The notes under the pieces: generated by a model
What the model was told of the DNA's origin: nothing
Databases searched by the model: none
Seen by the model: only the letters and a program-made list of their open reading frames with translations
Source: Dendrophyllia cribrosa
Lineage: Eukaryota > Cnidaria > Anthozoa > Scleractinia > Dendrophylliidae
Direction of reading: 5' to 3'
Length of the DNA stretch: 64,000 bases
Assembly (NCBI GenBank): GCA_024195265.1
Contig: JAJLRJ010000005.1
Location: forward strand, 46,388,087 to 46,452,086
In this document: positions 36,546-49,802 of the stretch, piece after piece
Layout of the letters: every line of letters begins with the position of its first letter
How positions within the stretch are numbered: position 1 is the first letter of the stretch
Made by a program: the position numbers and the translations under genes

Positions 36546-38799
36546 ATATTTTATTTCATGAATTAATAGCTTTTTTAGTTCAATTTTCTATTCTTTCTTC
36601 TTTTATTTTCTGTGAATATCATTGAAGGAAGTTGTTATGTGCTCTTTATGACAACGTTTTTGCATAAAACGTTTAAATGCAGAGGACCACTCAACACTAC
36701 AATAAATAATGGTAACTTTCTTTCCGGATCTCCTTTATAAAGGGATGCGAGTTTTGCAATTAGGTGTAATATAATTTCGATAAAGATTTTTGACGATTGT
36801 GTACGATGTGACGCCTTTGGTTAACTTGGTAACACGAGGATCAATACCACCCGGGGAGGGGTGAGTACACCCTTATCTGGCCTTAACAGAGTATGGTATT
36901 TAGGGGTTTTTTAGCTTGAACGGGGTGTCTTTACATGCCCTGATGTCTACAACAGGATAAGCATATACATTAATTGTTAAAAAGATACCTTACCACAAGC
37001 TGACTTTTACTAAACTAGTATTTTTGTCGGCGCTGACTTTCGTTGATTTTCGTTGACAACAAAGCCAGAAAAACAATTTGTTAATGTCTTAGACGGGTCT
37101 CAAAATTAAGAGAGTTGTGTCAACAGAGTCAGGGTTTGAGCGGCCCGGCCGCACCTCCCTACTCTGTTCCCTCGCAATACCAATAGTGGAGTTATTTTTA
37201 TATATTTTGTGATCGTGTTATTCTAAGAAACATACGTACGACGTCATATTTACATCAATGTTTAAGAGTTTGCCTCATCATTTCGCACTCGAAATAAGTT
37301 TCAGAGGTTGGAATGACGTTTTTCAGTAATTCGACGGCAAGATTGAACATAACCAGTTGTACTACTGCAGATTTATTTCAGATCAAATGTCGTTTCATTC
37401 TCGAAAAAGCTGAAGTTCTACTAGTTTAGCCGTTTGGCCTGCAAGATCTACATGAATGCCTTTATATTGGCGATACGTTTTAAAATAGCTCAATGACCAA
37501 TACCACATGCTGGCGTGACGTTGTTGTTGACATTACGCGCTCTATGTACTACCCACGGGGCGAATCTTATATTTAACCGTTCCGGGTCACTAAACTAAAA
37601 TCAGTATTAAATCATCCTTGCTTACAATTTCCCGAACAAACACGAGATATATCGTCGGGCAAGGACAAAGAGGTACAGGTATTAAGTAAGTATACAACAA
37701 CTTTATGATACTTTGTAGGATTATTTAGCAATTGGAATTATATAAAGTCGGGACGGCAATCGTAACCAACAGCCTTTTACAAATATTTATTTCTTTATTA
37801 CCACCCGGCGTATCCATGTATACCCATGTGTACCCATCAATCCAAATGATAAAATGAAGCCTCCAGGACGAGCAAGAACAGAAGTTAATATTTTAAGCAG
37901 ATTTTCGAGAAAGCCGCCTGAATCTACCATGTATAACTGATGACACGAACCAGTATGAACATTTGCCTTAACCCTTTCACTCTCAGAGTCAATTATGGAG
38001 ACAAGTAGTGTAGTTCTAACTTTTGAGTCTGTAGATGAAATCCTATGGTGTGACCATTTAAATGAAACCTCTTCAGCAGTACTTTTGCATGGTACCACAT
38101 GCTTTTTTATATTTTGCAAAATATAAACTTACGATTTTTCTTGAATTTTGCTGTTTGGCACTCTTGGGACTTGAAAAGTTTCAATGGCGGTCTTCAGTTA
38201 CAAGGCGGCGGGTGGATTACACGACAACAGCCATGTACAATATGGGCTAAACAAATTGACACTTAAATAAAGTTCTTACTTACTTCATTTCAAAACGGCA
38301 TTATCGAATCTGAAGCGATCAATTTTTTTTAGTCGACAGGTACGACAGCAAAGTGCGTTTTCGTTAAAAACAAGATTTTTTATGCCTTTTCACCCTAGAC
38401 GGATCTTTATGACGACTGCGACTATATCATGACGTAAGCGTTTTCGAAGATCCCTTTTTAGCCTGTTCGTGAACGAACGGAAAAACGACGGGAGACTGGG
38501 AAGAGAACCCCCCTCCGTCAGCACTCGCAAATTTTTTTCCGTCGCGCGCCGCATATCTTTCGCTCCAACTGTCTGAACGCCTGACATCCAAAACGTATAG
38601 CCAAACTGACTGCAAGTATAGTATTCTTCAATAATATTACTACTTATAATAGTAATAGAATAGTACTACGTGAATCAATCATATTTTGGGTCTACAATCC
38701 TACAAATTCACCGCGGGAAGGTAACACCAAAGAGACACCCACACTTTTTTCAAATAACCTTTTATTGGTCCTTTTTCTCTTTCATCGCAACGTAAGATC
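36546..38799. other. Intergenic, no gene seen
   Basis: Short chance ORFs only. Bases 37930-38100 resemble 48190-48360 and 59560-59670 (shared TCTAA(C/G)TTTTGAGTCTGT(A/G)GAT), so a dispersed repeat is present. Confidence 0.45.
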
Positions 38800-39223
38800 A
38801 GAACGTTAGCTAAGAGGTATTGTAAGGAGATAGATATCAGGACTGTTTTCACATCTTACAAGTTAAAAAACATGTTTGGAGTGAAAGATTCGGTTCCAAA
38901 TGCTTTGCGTTCTCGTGTTGTGAATAAATTAACATGTGCAGGCTGTCAAGCCTGTTATGTTGGGGAAAACCACTCATTTTGTCATACGGGTTCACGAACA
39001 TTTACACTCAGACCATAATTCTCGTATCCTTAAGCATTTAAAGAGTTCAGAGTCATGTAAGGATCTGTGTTCGGAGGCTTGTTTTTCCATTCTGGACTCG
39101 GCTCCTACAAACTTTCAACTTAAGATCAACGAGGCCCTCCACATTGAATGGGAGCGACCCTCACTCAATAAACACTTCTACTTTGATTTTTATTTTCCAC
39201 TACTCCTTTTTGTATCCTCTTAG
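38800..39223 (+). pseudogene. Penelope-like element GIY-YIG endonuclease fragment
   Basis: A region with CAGCQACYVGE (the Y-V-G core of GIY-YIG) in one frame is followed after a frame change near 38955 by RVHEHLHSDHNSRILKHL and CFSILDSAPTNFQLKINEAL, ending near 39223. This is the C-terminal endonuclease domain of Penelope-like retroelements. The upstream RT is missing. Confidence 0.75.
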
Positions 39224-39315
39224 TTTTATGTAATTTGATTAACTTTTCTTCTTGTAATTAAACACATTGTTAAATTATTGTTTCGTATCCCTTCAGTATT
39301 CACATGTTGCATGTA

Positions 39316-39475
39316 AATGTTGTGGTTTAAATTTTTCTTTGGTTTAAAAATTTTCAAACCAGTTTGATTTTGATTTTCCTTTGTCTCAGATTCATTATCA
39401 TAATTTGACACAAAAGAAAACTAAAATTGAACTGGTTTAAAAAATTTTAAACCAAAGAAAAATTTGAACCACAAC
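39316..39475. repeat. Palindrome with GGTTTAAATTTTTCTTTGG arms
   Basis: Two arms of about 60 nt are imperfect reverse complements (ATGTTGTGGTTTAAATTTTT and AAAATTTGAACCACAACAT). It lies between the Penelope fragment and the patatin gene start. Confidence 0.6.
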
Positions 39476-39630
39476 ATAAACATCCGGCAGTGTTTTCATT
39501 TTTACCTTTTTTAATATTAATATTCAAAATTTTTCATGTTTATATATTTTAAGGCCAGAAAATTTATCAAAACGACAATTGCCTTTCCTTCGTTATTGGC
39601 ACAGGTTGGTTTATGAAAAGGATTACTACG

Positions 39631-42600
39631 ATGGCTAAAGTGGGCTTAGCGTTCTCCGGTGGTGGGGTAAGGTCAGCGGCATTCTGTTCCGGTGTCCTGC
39701 GCAGACTGCTTCAGCGAAACGCCAACCTGGATTACCTGAGCTGTGTGTCTGGGGGCGGTTACACAGGCTGCGCCTACATGGACTGGAAATTTCGTCATGG
39801 AAAGGAAGACAACAATGAATGGCATTTTCAATTCTTTGACCATCTCCGCAGCAGAAGTGGCATATTTTGCGATTGGCAGAGGCCTCTCCAAGGTCTTCTT
39901 GACTCGATAATATTGACCTTATTACCGATATTCGTTTCGCTTGTGGTTCCATTGTTTTTGTGGGCTGCTTACGCATGTCCACTTGCTTATGTTGTCGACT
40001 TCTGTGCAGGCGACGTTATACGAGGTGGAATCACAACAATATGTGATAAAACCACCTTAAAATTGAACGAAACGGTCCAGGAATGTCATAAGCGGCGAGA
40101 ACAAAAAGCCATCGAGAGATTCTTTCTGTTTAGCGTTCCACTCTTTGTCGCTTTTCTCTCTTATGTCCTCGTGTCTTTTTTCCCTAAATTTAAAAACGCC
40201 TTAGCGTTCTTGACCACTTCTTGTGGAGCCATTTTTGGTTTGTTGTTTCTTCCTTGGTTTTTTCACGATGTGCTGGAGTTCATTCCTACATGGATGAAAT
40301 TTTTAATAGTTGTCCCCACAATCATGCTGTGGTTTGGTTTTCCAGTCATGAGAACGAATGCCACGCTTGTAGTGATTGTGTATCTTTACTCATTTGTTGT
40401 CATTTGGCAAGTGTACGAGGACAGTAGCTTTGTACCTTACTCAGATAACTTGTTTGCTATGTTGTTGTGGCTGTCTGGTCTCATGCTCTTTATCTCTCCT
40501 TTAATTGGCACCATACAGCAACGTCTTGGACATATCTACAATAGGTGGGTACTAGCCTGAACTAAAGTGATATCAAGCTCCTAACAATATAGATGTTTAT
40601 ATTATACTTGATAAACTAATTAAAACGGGTCAAACGAAGGATGTAGCCCCTGCTGAAAAAAAAATGTGTGGTCTGTTAAAATTCGGTCCGTGGAGGAAAT
40701 TCTAACAAAACTATATGGCATTTAAATAAAAACTTTTGAACAGATTGTAAGTGCGAGAATAAGTGGAGTAGCTATATAAGAAATAAAAAACTCTGCTCTT
40801 TGAGCGAGGAATTTCGTTATTCAACAATTTCTTTGAGATGCAGTTCATAACATGAGTATTCTTCTGCACTGTCTGCATATCATTTCACAACCATATTTTG
40901 ATTATTGCTGTAAATAATTTTACCATGGAATTCCGCCACATTCACAAAGCAACTCGAAGCGTCGGACTGAAGATTTACATTTGAGAACTATTCTGCTAAT
41001 TTTCTTTGGATGTTTTCTTTTAAGGTGGCGGCTTCAGAAGGCCTTGTTTACTCCTGCAAGTGTTGGTTGGTGTGGCTGTAGAGGAATTTCATATCGTGAC
41101 TTTTTTCTCACTTGCCCAACGTTCAAAAACACCGAATCAATGAAAACTGACCCTGACCGACCTCTGACCTTGGACGACCTTGTATACGTCAAACCAACTC
41201 TCATCAGCAACTCAGTCATTAACAGATGGCGTCGCACTACCTCCCCCACGGAACCTGACTATGAAGTGTTGTCAATGTCCCCGCAAGGAATTGAGAGATT
41301 GGACCGTCCTACCGACCAGCAAGAGTTTGAAGGTAAACTGATGCCGGAAGATATTTATCTGTCGGATGCCATGGCAACATCAGCTGCAGCAGTGGATCAT
41401 CACATGGGTGCCCTTGAAGGAGGCGAGGAGCTGTTCAAAGATTTGAAGGTCACACTGGGGATAGCCATGGGTACGTCACTTATTGGGGATCCAAGACGAG
41501 AAAAAACACTAAACAAATGCCTACAGGTGCGTACGAGATTTACTTCGACTGGGGTTTCACTATATTAGACTAAAGACAACACCCTTTTCTTCCCCTTCTG
41601 TGTTTCTTTCAGATTCTCCCCATCTTTATTGAGGTTTTCCGAGTCTGTCCTCTATTGATAGGATTCATTGCTTACCACGAAACTGGAAATATGGCTTACA
41701 TTGACGTCGGCGTGCTAGTGTTCTTTGTTTTCCTACTTTTGTTGACTTTGGTGGCACTTGTTCGCACCGGACGCCCTAATCCAAGCAAACTGGATAAGAT
41801 TGCCAGGTATGTTTCTTACCGGAGGACTACTCCTTAGAATGTTTGATCGCGGTGTGCATCCGCTTTTCTAAACGTCAACTCGCAATCAGACCGATTAAAA
41901 ATTATTTTAAACCCATACCCACTGGGGTCACACATAATATAGTGGTGTTTCTCTCCCGGGAGGAACGTGAGCATCTAGGCACAATTTTTCAACTTTATAA
42001 TGAATTTGCCCAAGAAGAAAAACCGTCTCTTGTTATAACGGTTACTCCCCCAGTTCCCCTCCGTCAGTACGGACGGAATTCTTGGTTTGCAACCACGTGA
42101 CAAGGCGGCCATGTTGGTGGTCAAAACAATACAATTTTCGTCGCAGAATTTGCATGAGAATAGAGTTTAGTTCCCAGCGGAGAGAAATGCTTTTGTTCTT
42201 GACCACCAACATGGCCGCCGTGACGTCACGTGCAAACCAGCAATACAAGTCCCAGCGATTTACTGAAAACAACATATTCTGATTACGGACACACTGCACT
42301 ACGGATCACGAAATTTAACAATCAGGAGACGAATGAGCAGTAAGGTTATCTACCTTTCTCTAAAAACAGCACATCCTTGACAGTTTGAGTAACTTTTTAA
42401 AACATATTTGTTATTGTCATCACCGGAAAGAAAAATTAATGTATATTTAGATTTTAACGAATACCTATTTTTCCTAGATACTTTGCTGTCCACTTACCAT
42501 ACGTAAGCTTTGTTCGTAAAACGCTTGGAATACTAAATCAGGGACCTAATCCACCTCCGGTTCTACGGCTGAGCGATGGCGGCCATGTTGAAAATCTCGG

Positions 42601-43685
42601 CATTTTACCACTTCTTAAGCTGAGACTGAAGAAGATCATCTCTGTGTACGGTGGGCGGGCGTCTTCAGAGCAAGCATTCTGTGATACACTGTTGAACGCT
42701 TTGGAAATGGCAAGAAAGAAGTTACGATGTTCATTTACAGGAATTGATGGCAGAGACATCGCTGAAGATATTCGAGTGAAACTAGCAGAGAAATCACCAG
42801 GAAGTCAACCTAGAAGCTACAGGTTTGTTAAAAAAAATTTAAGTGTGTGTGTTCGGGTTTTCCATAAAAAAAAATGATTAGACAGCAGCAGTTTTAGAAA
42901 AGGTTTGGATGCGATCGAAGGAACATTAAAATCACAAAGTTGCTACATAGTCCTCGGCTCACACCAAAAGATACAAATAAAGACGGACAGCGCTGAATAT
43001 CGCACTGCGCATGTTTGTTACGTCACTGCTTTCCTCGTTGTGGAAAATTTGTGAATGAGTCAGTTCGTAAAATCTCGTTCAAGCCAAAATTTCAACCTTT
43101 TACCGATGAAAACAAAATTTCTTTCAACTGAAATTAGATACAATATTGTAGTAACAGTCTAGAAATACACAGACTTTCCTTAACCAAGCAACACGGTGAT
43201 CAACCAACGCGTTCGTTTATGGTGTGGGAAAACTCCATTAATGCTGGTAATTTTAAGTTACACGTGACAGCCAGCGCTGGCTCTCGCGCGGTCGCCCGTG
43301 TCTCGCACCGCCGACCGTTCAGGGTTATTCAGGACGAAGTTTTTTAATTTAGAAATAGAAATAGGAAATTTTCTTGTCGACTTTTAGCTTTAATTAAAGA
43401 GCAGCAGGATTTGCACCACTTTAAGGTTTGAAGGTTTTGTATATATTTCACCAGCTATATCATTAGTTGTAAAACTCGTATATTTACATTGATTTATGAT
43501 AAATTTGTATTTTTACATTACATATATAGTAGAATTTCTTTATTTCCTTAGTTTTTTTTTATTTTCTTCTTAGACATGGTACATACTGCATCTTTTTCTT
43601 TTCGTAATCTTAGATAGAAGGACACAAGTTTACTAGTTTCGTAACTATTCCGTGCTACCCTCTTTAGTCCTCTTTAAATAAAGTG

Positions 43686-43718
<33 letters not shown>

Positions 43719-44511
43719 CACCAAATCTTTTATTGATAACAAAGCTAACTAACAATCTTATTTTACAATTAATTTCACTAAAAAAAAAACTATTCAGTCA
43801 AAACACTATTTACATTATTCCCTTCGATTAAAGAAAAAAAAGACACTTAATTTCGATTAAGAAAATTCATGCCATTAATAATCAGATATCGTATATTCGG
43901 AAAAAAAATTCAATTAAAAAACGGTTCATTTCAACTAAACAAAATTAACGAGCTCACTTTGCCGATATGGCAAGATGATCACTTTAAAAAGGTGAAAAAT
44001 ATTTGTACTTCAACTTATGTTACGTTTAAGGTTTAAAGTCCATTACTTTGACAAAGACCCGGATGGAGATGAAGATTACAAAGTTGGTGAAGCGGAAGTG
44101 CTTTTCATTGCTCCGAGACATCCTAATAAGGGCATTAACATGGAACAACCAATGACGTGGAAGGACGCGCTAAGCGATGTTGGCGGGGATCTTGAAGCAA
44201 GTCACTGGGGATCTGGACCCGAGTTTCAAGCGAATGAGGTCGACCGACTGACTTTTTGTTGCTGTGAGTGTTGTCATGGTAACACCTGTCAGGGGTTTTC
44301 CGAGGCCATATGCGGGACGTTTCCTCAGCATTCCACCTCCAATCAGTTCTACACCTCATCAATGTTTGTTGCTTATCACAGGGAGGGCTATCGCGCATGC
44401 TTGGAAGCGCAAGCCACTGAGTTCCTCAATGAACAATCAACTTCGCCATTAAAGATGGATCATGTAAACTTAGAGGAAGTTGTTGATGAGACAGCTTCAA
44501 GCAACTCATGA
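39631..44511 (+). CDS. Multi-pass patatin-like phospholipase, five coding exons
   Basis: Coding exons: 39631-40544, 41025-41526, 41613-41806, 42478-42822 and 44031-44511. All junctions are GT-AG and join in frame to 812 codons including the stop. Exon 1 has the patatin oxyanion loop GLAFSGGGVRSAAF and the nucleophile segment CVSGGGYTG, followed by several hydrophobic helices. Exon 4 supplies LRLSDGGHVENLG, the Asp-Gly-Gly of the patatin catalytic dyad. Exon 5 holds a C-terminal domain (VHYFDKDPDGDEDYKVG and SMFVAYHREGY). It should hydrolyse membrane lipids at an internal membrane; substrate unknown. The ATG at 39631 is used because the paralogue at 52077 starts with the same MAKVGLAF; an ATG at 39613 is an alternative. 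Confidence 0.85.
40545..41024 (+). other. Intron 1 of the patatin-like gene
   Basis: GTGGGT donor and TTTTAAG acceptor. AT-rich, with no other feature recognised. Confidence 0.7.
42081..42240. repeat. Foldback MITE in intron 3 of the patatin-like gene
   Basis: Ends TTGGTTTGCAACCACGTGAC and CGTGACGTCACGTGCAAACC are inverted copies; the segment GGCGGCCATGTTGGTGGTCAA occurs in both arms. Length about 160 bp. Confidence 0.75.
42823..44030 (+). other. Intron 4 of the patatin-like gene
   Basis: 1.2 kb, AT-rich, with an (ATT)n microsatellite at 43687-43718 behind AAATAAAGTGC, probably a retroelement tail. No other gene. Confidence 0.65.
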
Positions 44512-46493
44512 TCACGCTTTGCGGACACCTCGATATGACGGTAACCCGTCATTACAAAAAGAATTCTGACGACTCATATTTTACTTGTTATGTATTTTAC
44601 TTTTTATGTACTTATAATTTAAAAAAAGAGCAGTTGCGTTTTTAAAACACACGCTGTGAGTTTTTTGAACGACTTCAACATTCCTCAAAAAATGTGTGTC
44701 CCTACGGAGATAAACAAGTACGCTTTTGTGCATTATGTTATTATTAGGGAACTTGTATTGGGCGAGGGGATTATGACGAGCAGAATGTATAATCTTTTTG
44801 TTTCGCTCTTCTCTGTTACAATTAAAGCAACATCCAGCTTGTCAGACACTGTAATCAGCATTGTTGTATATATTTCTCTGAAAAGAACAAAGAAAACAGA
44901 TTTTGCTGTCATCGGAGCGAGAAAATTGACAAGTACAGCAACAAAAAAGATGGCGGGATAATTTAATTTTATGAACGAGGACAAAGTTGAACAAACTTTA
45001 TTAGTTTTTAAATGATTTCGTGCCTACCAATAAAATAACATTAGCCTGTATTAAAAAATACCCGAAGTTTAGTTTTCTATGTAAATTAAAGAATTAAAAA
45101 GCATTTTATGGAAACATCTGAGTAACCCTGGAAAATAATCAGGACGCATGATTGCTTAGTTATTTGTATGTTATTAAATTATTTAAATAGTTTTATATTC
45201 TTTTTTTTTTTTTTTCATTTTTTCATAGGACCCTTTATGTAAATCACCTCACGGTGACGTTTTATCCTTATAAATGATCGCTTGGTTCACCCAGCTACGT
45301 AGTTATGCAACAATTCCGGCTGGAAACATGTCGTCCGTTTTGAAGCGGATTGAAGTGTTTCTACAATTTCTAGCGATGTTTAACGTCTTTCCCGGGCAAA
45401 AGATTTTTTAATTGTATATATGTTATTTCGTTTCATTAGCACTTTAAGAAAAACAGCTTTAGCACAGCGATAGCTGCGATAGCTGCCATTTTTGTGTTTT
45501 TTAACCACTGATCATTTTGTTTTACTAAAAAAGGTTAAACGTGATTCACACTCGCGATAACTTGTTAACAATACTAAAATATGAATGACAGCAGCAGTGT
45601 TTCTTTATGCTAATATTCCACATGGCTTGGTTTCCTTTGTTCTCGTAGGGGATTATATTGAGTAATCCCCGCTAATTATCAACTGTCTGAAAAGCTGGTG
45701 GCGGCTTTTGATTGTTACAGGGGAGTGCGGGGCTAAAACAATAGCAAAACAATGGAATATATTCACCTTAACATATTCCCCTGACATATTCCCCTGACAT
45801 ATTCCCCTCTCAACACCCAAAGTTGCAAACAAAAATAACAGCAAAGCAAGAAAAATTTGTCACCAACTTTAACGATTCTTACATTTTGAACACAACCGAG
45901 CAATTTGTTAAATTGAACACAGACGATGATCGTTCCGAAATACTGGATTACTGGATTCTACTTACTGTTGCGATATCTTGACATTGCTCGGCATCTTCAA
46001 ACAATCCCTCAGTCACTTCTGCAACGCTAAACTGCGCGTTATCATGAGCACCTCAGGCCCGGCCTCGAGGCTGTTCAGTCGCGAGCTCCTCGTCTAGCCA
46101 CTGAAACTGTTCTGAGTAAGAAACAAGTCGTCTGCTGAGTCACTCATGTCTTCTGATTTTGGAGTAAATAAAGGTCGACATGACGCAAAACATGTTTGTT
46201 CTGTACTAATTTACCACGTCGATATCCCAGTGCGTACGTTCAGCATTTTTATTCTTTTGTTCTCCACACATACAAAGGCATTCCGATATATGCATTGAAT
46301 ATAAGCCGGTTATTTTTAGGCAACGAGGGGATACGTGATTTATTCACCGAGGGCTTCGCCCCGGTGAATAAATTCACACAGCACCCATTTTATCAGTAAC
46401 AATGCATTTCATAGACACACGTTTTCTACTCTCGAAACAAAAACGAAATTGCGCAAACCGTTTTTAATTTTTACGCCAAACATCACATGTACA
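44512..46493. other. Intergenic, no gene seen
   Basis: It contains a three-unit ACATATTCCCCTG repeat at about 45770-45808 and a small hairpin TTTATTCACCGAGGGC...GGTGAATAAA at 46338-46373. No coding region is supported. Confidence 0.5.
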
Positions 46494-46980
46494 GGCCGGC
46501 AAATGATCCCGGCCGGCAAATGATTCCCGGCCCGCAAATGATCCCCAAATTGGTCGGCAAATAATCCCCGGACAGAAAATGATCACCTTGCCTCGCATAG
46601 GCAGCACGATGGCTGAAAAAAATCGCAGAAAAAAGTCGTGAGACTACACGTGCAATTGTCACCGCTCTTTTTAAAAATCGCATCGCTTGTGCGACATGCA
46701 TGACAAGACATGTTTCAGTTTGCCTCCAACGTACTGTTACTGTTGGGCTGAACTGTGGACTTCTTCTTCAACAGTTGTACAATTTTTGTGTTTATAAAAC
46801 AATTTAAAATCATAGAATTTTGCTTACATTTGAAAAAGACTGCTATTAAAGTATTAATGAGAATTGTTTTTAATCCATTATCCAAAGTGTAGATTCCATG
46901 GCATTCCTATTTTTTGGCGAGGGGATCATTTACGGCACAGGGATCATTTGCCGGCCAATTTGGGGATCATTTGCCGGCTC
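46494..46980. mobile_element. Element with inverted arrays of a GCCGGCAAATGATCCC motif
   Basis: At 46494-46586 the word GCCGGCAAATGATCCC and variants occur about five times. At 46918-46980 the reverse (GGGATCATTTGCCGGC) occurs about three times. The 330 bp between are AT-rich and non-coding. Clustered subterminal repeats in inverse orientation are typical of transposase-binding ends. Confidence 0.65.
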
Positions 46981-47143
46981 GGAAATGGCCTATTGAATGT
47001 CTCATCAGGACACAAAAACGGTTAACAAAATAGAATTAACACCTGATTAAACCGCTTAACATTCTCTATGAATGATTATTTTAAAGCTAAGCTAACCTCC
47101 TCATGTTTTCTCGCACGAGTTACGTTATGCCTTTATCATGAGA

Positions 47144-47430
47144 CCCGGGGGGGGGGGGGACTTCGATATGAAAATGACAGGGTGCTTGTCAGGTACCTTT
47201 CAGGGGTCGAGATTTGCAGATTGACCACGCTTAGAATTATCGCGGTACCTTTTAGGGTATGAGCCGAAAAAAATATGACAATATGTCTTGTGTTGTTTAC
47301 AATTGGTACCTCTTGGGGGTAAAAATAAATTTCAGGCACACATATCACACGAGATTCTGGTACCTTTTAGGGTGTTTTTCGATAATTTCTGACGAGCACT
47401 CCGGGCATTTTTATATGGGAGTCCCCCTGG
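47144..47430. mobile_element. Poly-G MITE copy B
   Basis: It begins CCCGGGGGG and ends GGGAGTCCCCCTGG, with a GGTACCTTTTAGGG-rich interior. The flanks TCATGAGA (47136-47143) and TCATGATA (47431-47438) are an 8-bp duplication with one difference. Confidence 0.8.
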
Positions 47431-48702
47431 TCATGATAATCCTCACATTTCTTCAGGCTAGGCTTACCACGCTTTGGCTGACAATGTGTTCCGTGTGAGC
47501 TATGCTACTGCCTCCCTCTGCGGGCAGTAAAAAAAATATTTATTTCGTGAAATCTGTGGTTTCAGTAGTTCAGCCGCTTGGCCTATCTACTTAACTTGTT
47601 GCCGCCTGCTGTTACGGGCCACACAGGGTCAATATTGAAACAATGCTGATTGAAGGCTCTGGAAGCCTAAAATATGCACAAAATTTGCATTAATTGCCTG
47701 ACTGAGAAACAAAATCTCTACCCGAGTGAAAAAATTGTACTCAAATTGTAAGAAAAATTTTGGAAACCCCGAAACTCAAAATTCTGTTTTTGCGAATTTA
47801 AATGCTGTTTGTATTTACGGATTCGCAGCCAAACAATTTGTACACAGATCATCCTGTCATCAGGGGAGGAATTAATCCTCAGCAGGCATTGTTCAAGCTA
47901 AATTGTGTACAGCGTCCTAGTCTACGATTCTGTGAACAAACAGAAGATAACGTGAAGGAGCAAGGGCAAAGAGTACTGAGGTAAGCCGCATCGCAGTTTC
48001 TATCATTTAGCACTTGAGTTAAGAGTTGAGGCAGTCATCGAAAGTAGCTAACAGATGTGAATATCTATTTACAAATATTTCTGATATTATTAAACAGTCA
48101 TGCAACACAAATATAACAGTCCTGAAATAATACAGATAATAAAAAGTCTTCAGAACTGCCGATCAGGCTTATTTAACCGGTTTTCGAGTAAACCGTCGGA
48201 ATTTATCACAGTATGAAGATCAATGAATCGATATGAACATTTGTCTTTATGTTCCGAGGCGCTTTTGTTACACGGCTGAATGATTTTCAGTTCCCACTAG
48301 AGGTCACTTGAATCCGTTTTCATTTGAATGCGGCGTTTCTGTGAAGCAAATGAAAAGTTTTCCGTCGTCAGTAAGGGCCTTTACATGCAGGGAGTGCTAC
48401 CCGTCTACCCGAGGGACCCCACTAGCTGGGCTTAAATAGAGCTCGCTTACCAACCCTTTTACCTGGGTTACTACAGCGTCATTGAGGTGCGGAGAGGTCA
48501 ATGGGAAAATGATGGGGGAACATTACTTCGCCAATTATTCCCAAAACTGTAATGCAACATTTTACTTGTATCTTTTAGGTTACTAAGGGAACGGTTTTAC
48601 TGAGGTGGTAAAACAAACTTCGTATTCTGATATTATTTTTCTAATTAGTCAAATCAGACTAGAACTACAGTGGTTGAGTAGTACTTTACTAAAACGACAG
48701 TC
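47431..48702. other. Intergenic, no gene supported
   Basis: A 60-codon ORF at 47802-47984 ends at a GTAAGC donor-like site and might be an exon, but I recognise nothing in it. 48190-48360 belongs to the TTTTGAGTCTGT dispersed repeat group. Confidence 0.4.
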
Positions 48703-49034
48703 CCCGGGGGGGGGGGGACTCCCATATAAAAATGACGGGGGTGCTCGTCGTACCTTTTAGGGGTCAACATTTGTAGTTTGGTACCGTTTAGGGTACTAAA
48801 AACTAAAATGACTACCGTTAGAATTATCGTGGTACCTTTTAGGGTATGAGCCGAAAAAATATGACAGAATATGACATGTGTTGTTTAAGAATTGGTACCT
48901 TAGGGGTAAAAATTATTTTGAGTCACGCCCACCAAACAAGATTCTGGTACCTTTTAGGGTGTTTTTCGAAAATTTCTGACGAGCACCCCCGTCCTTTTTA
49001 TATGGGAGTCCCCCCCCCCCCCCCCCCCCCCGGG
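48703..49034. mobile_element. Poly-G MITE copy C with perfect 8-bp target duplication
   Basis: TIRs begin CCCGGG plus a G run and ACTCCCATATAAAAA, mirrored at the right end; the flanks are CGACAGTC (48695-48702 and 49035-49042). The interior has five GGTACC(T)TTTAGGG-like units. Non-coding. It is the clearest member of this family. Confidence 0.88.
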
Positions 49035-49042
49035 CGACAGTC

Positions 49043-49802
49043 ACAACAGTCTTGACATTTTGCATCAATCATTCAGTTGTAATCAGTAGCCATAAAGACG
49101 TCAATGACCATAATCGATTGTGGCGTGTTGTTGTGATACCAAACACATGATAAACTTAAGAAGCACCTTGGTCCCAGATGTTTTACTTTTCTTCTATTCT
49201 TGAACGAAATTGAAACACTAAGCAGTGGTCAGCGACGATTCCATTCCAATCAGGGGAAAAAAGTGAAACCTATGAATTAACTTAAATCATAAGATCAAAA
49301 CTATTCTTGGAAAAATCTTTGATAGGGTGGTGTAGGTTTGTGGAAAATTTGTGAAGAGAAAATAACTTTATACGAACATAAATATAATGACTTTACCAAT
49401 TGGGGGCTCTGGCGGCTGGTTATAGCAATTATCACAATCGCCAATGCTCCCGGCCCTTCCCTGGCGGACCTGAAGGATGAGGCTGACGTGCAGTCCAGTC
49501 CAGTCCAGTTCAGTCCAGCTTTTCGTAATTGGATAGCTTTTATTGGACACCTACGTTGCGCGCGCGTCAACCAGTTGCACTTAAATTGGTTCTTTTTCGG
49601 TGTCTTTCTCCTACTTTCAAACTCATAGAAAATATCCTAGACGTTTTAAGTACAAATGAGTCCACATAGACTTTTTAATCTCGAATTTTGTTATTGATGC
49701 GATTAATTAGTGATCGAACTTCGTGTCGTACAATTCAGGGGTAATCGTGCTCGTTATATCAAATCGTCCTCGCGCTACGCGCTCGGCCGATTTGAAATAA
49801 CT
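49043..49802. repeat. Repeat-derived intergenic DNA
   Basis: 49628-49790 (AAAATATCCTAGACGTTTT to GGGGTAATCGTGC) recurs at 50459-50600 and 54547-54740. No gene is supported. Confidence 0.55.

Noticed and set aside
43017..43360. Possible promoter or CpG-rich exon in intron 4 of the patatin-like gene
   Set aside because: Slightly GC-richer, but with no open frame or splice pair; treated as intron.
47802..47984. 60-codon ORF ending at a GTAAGC donor-like site
   Set aside because: No homology recognised, no partner exon or acceptor that makes a longer frame. Left unannotated as a gene.
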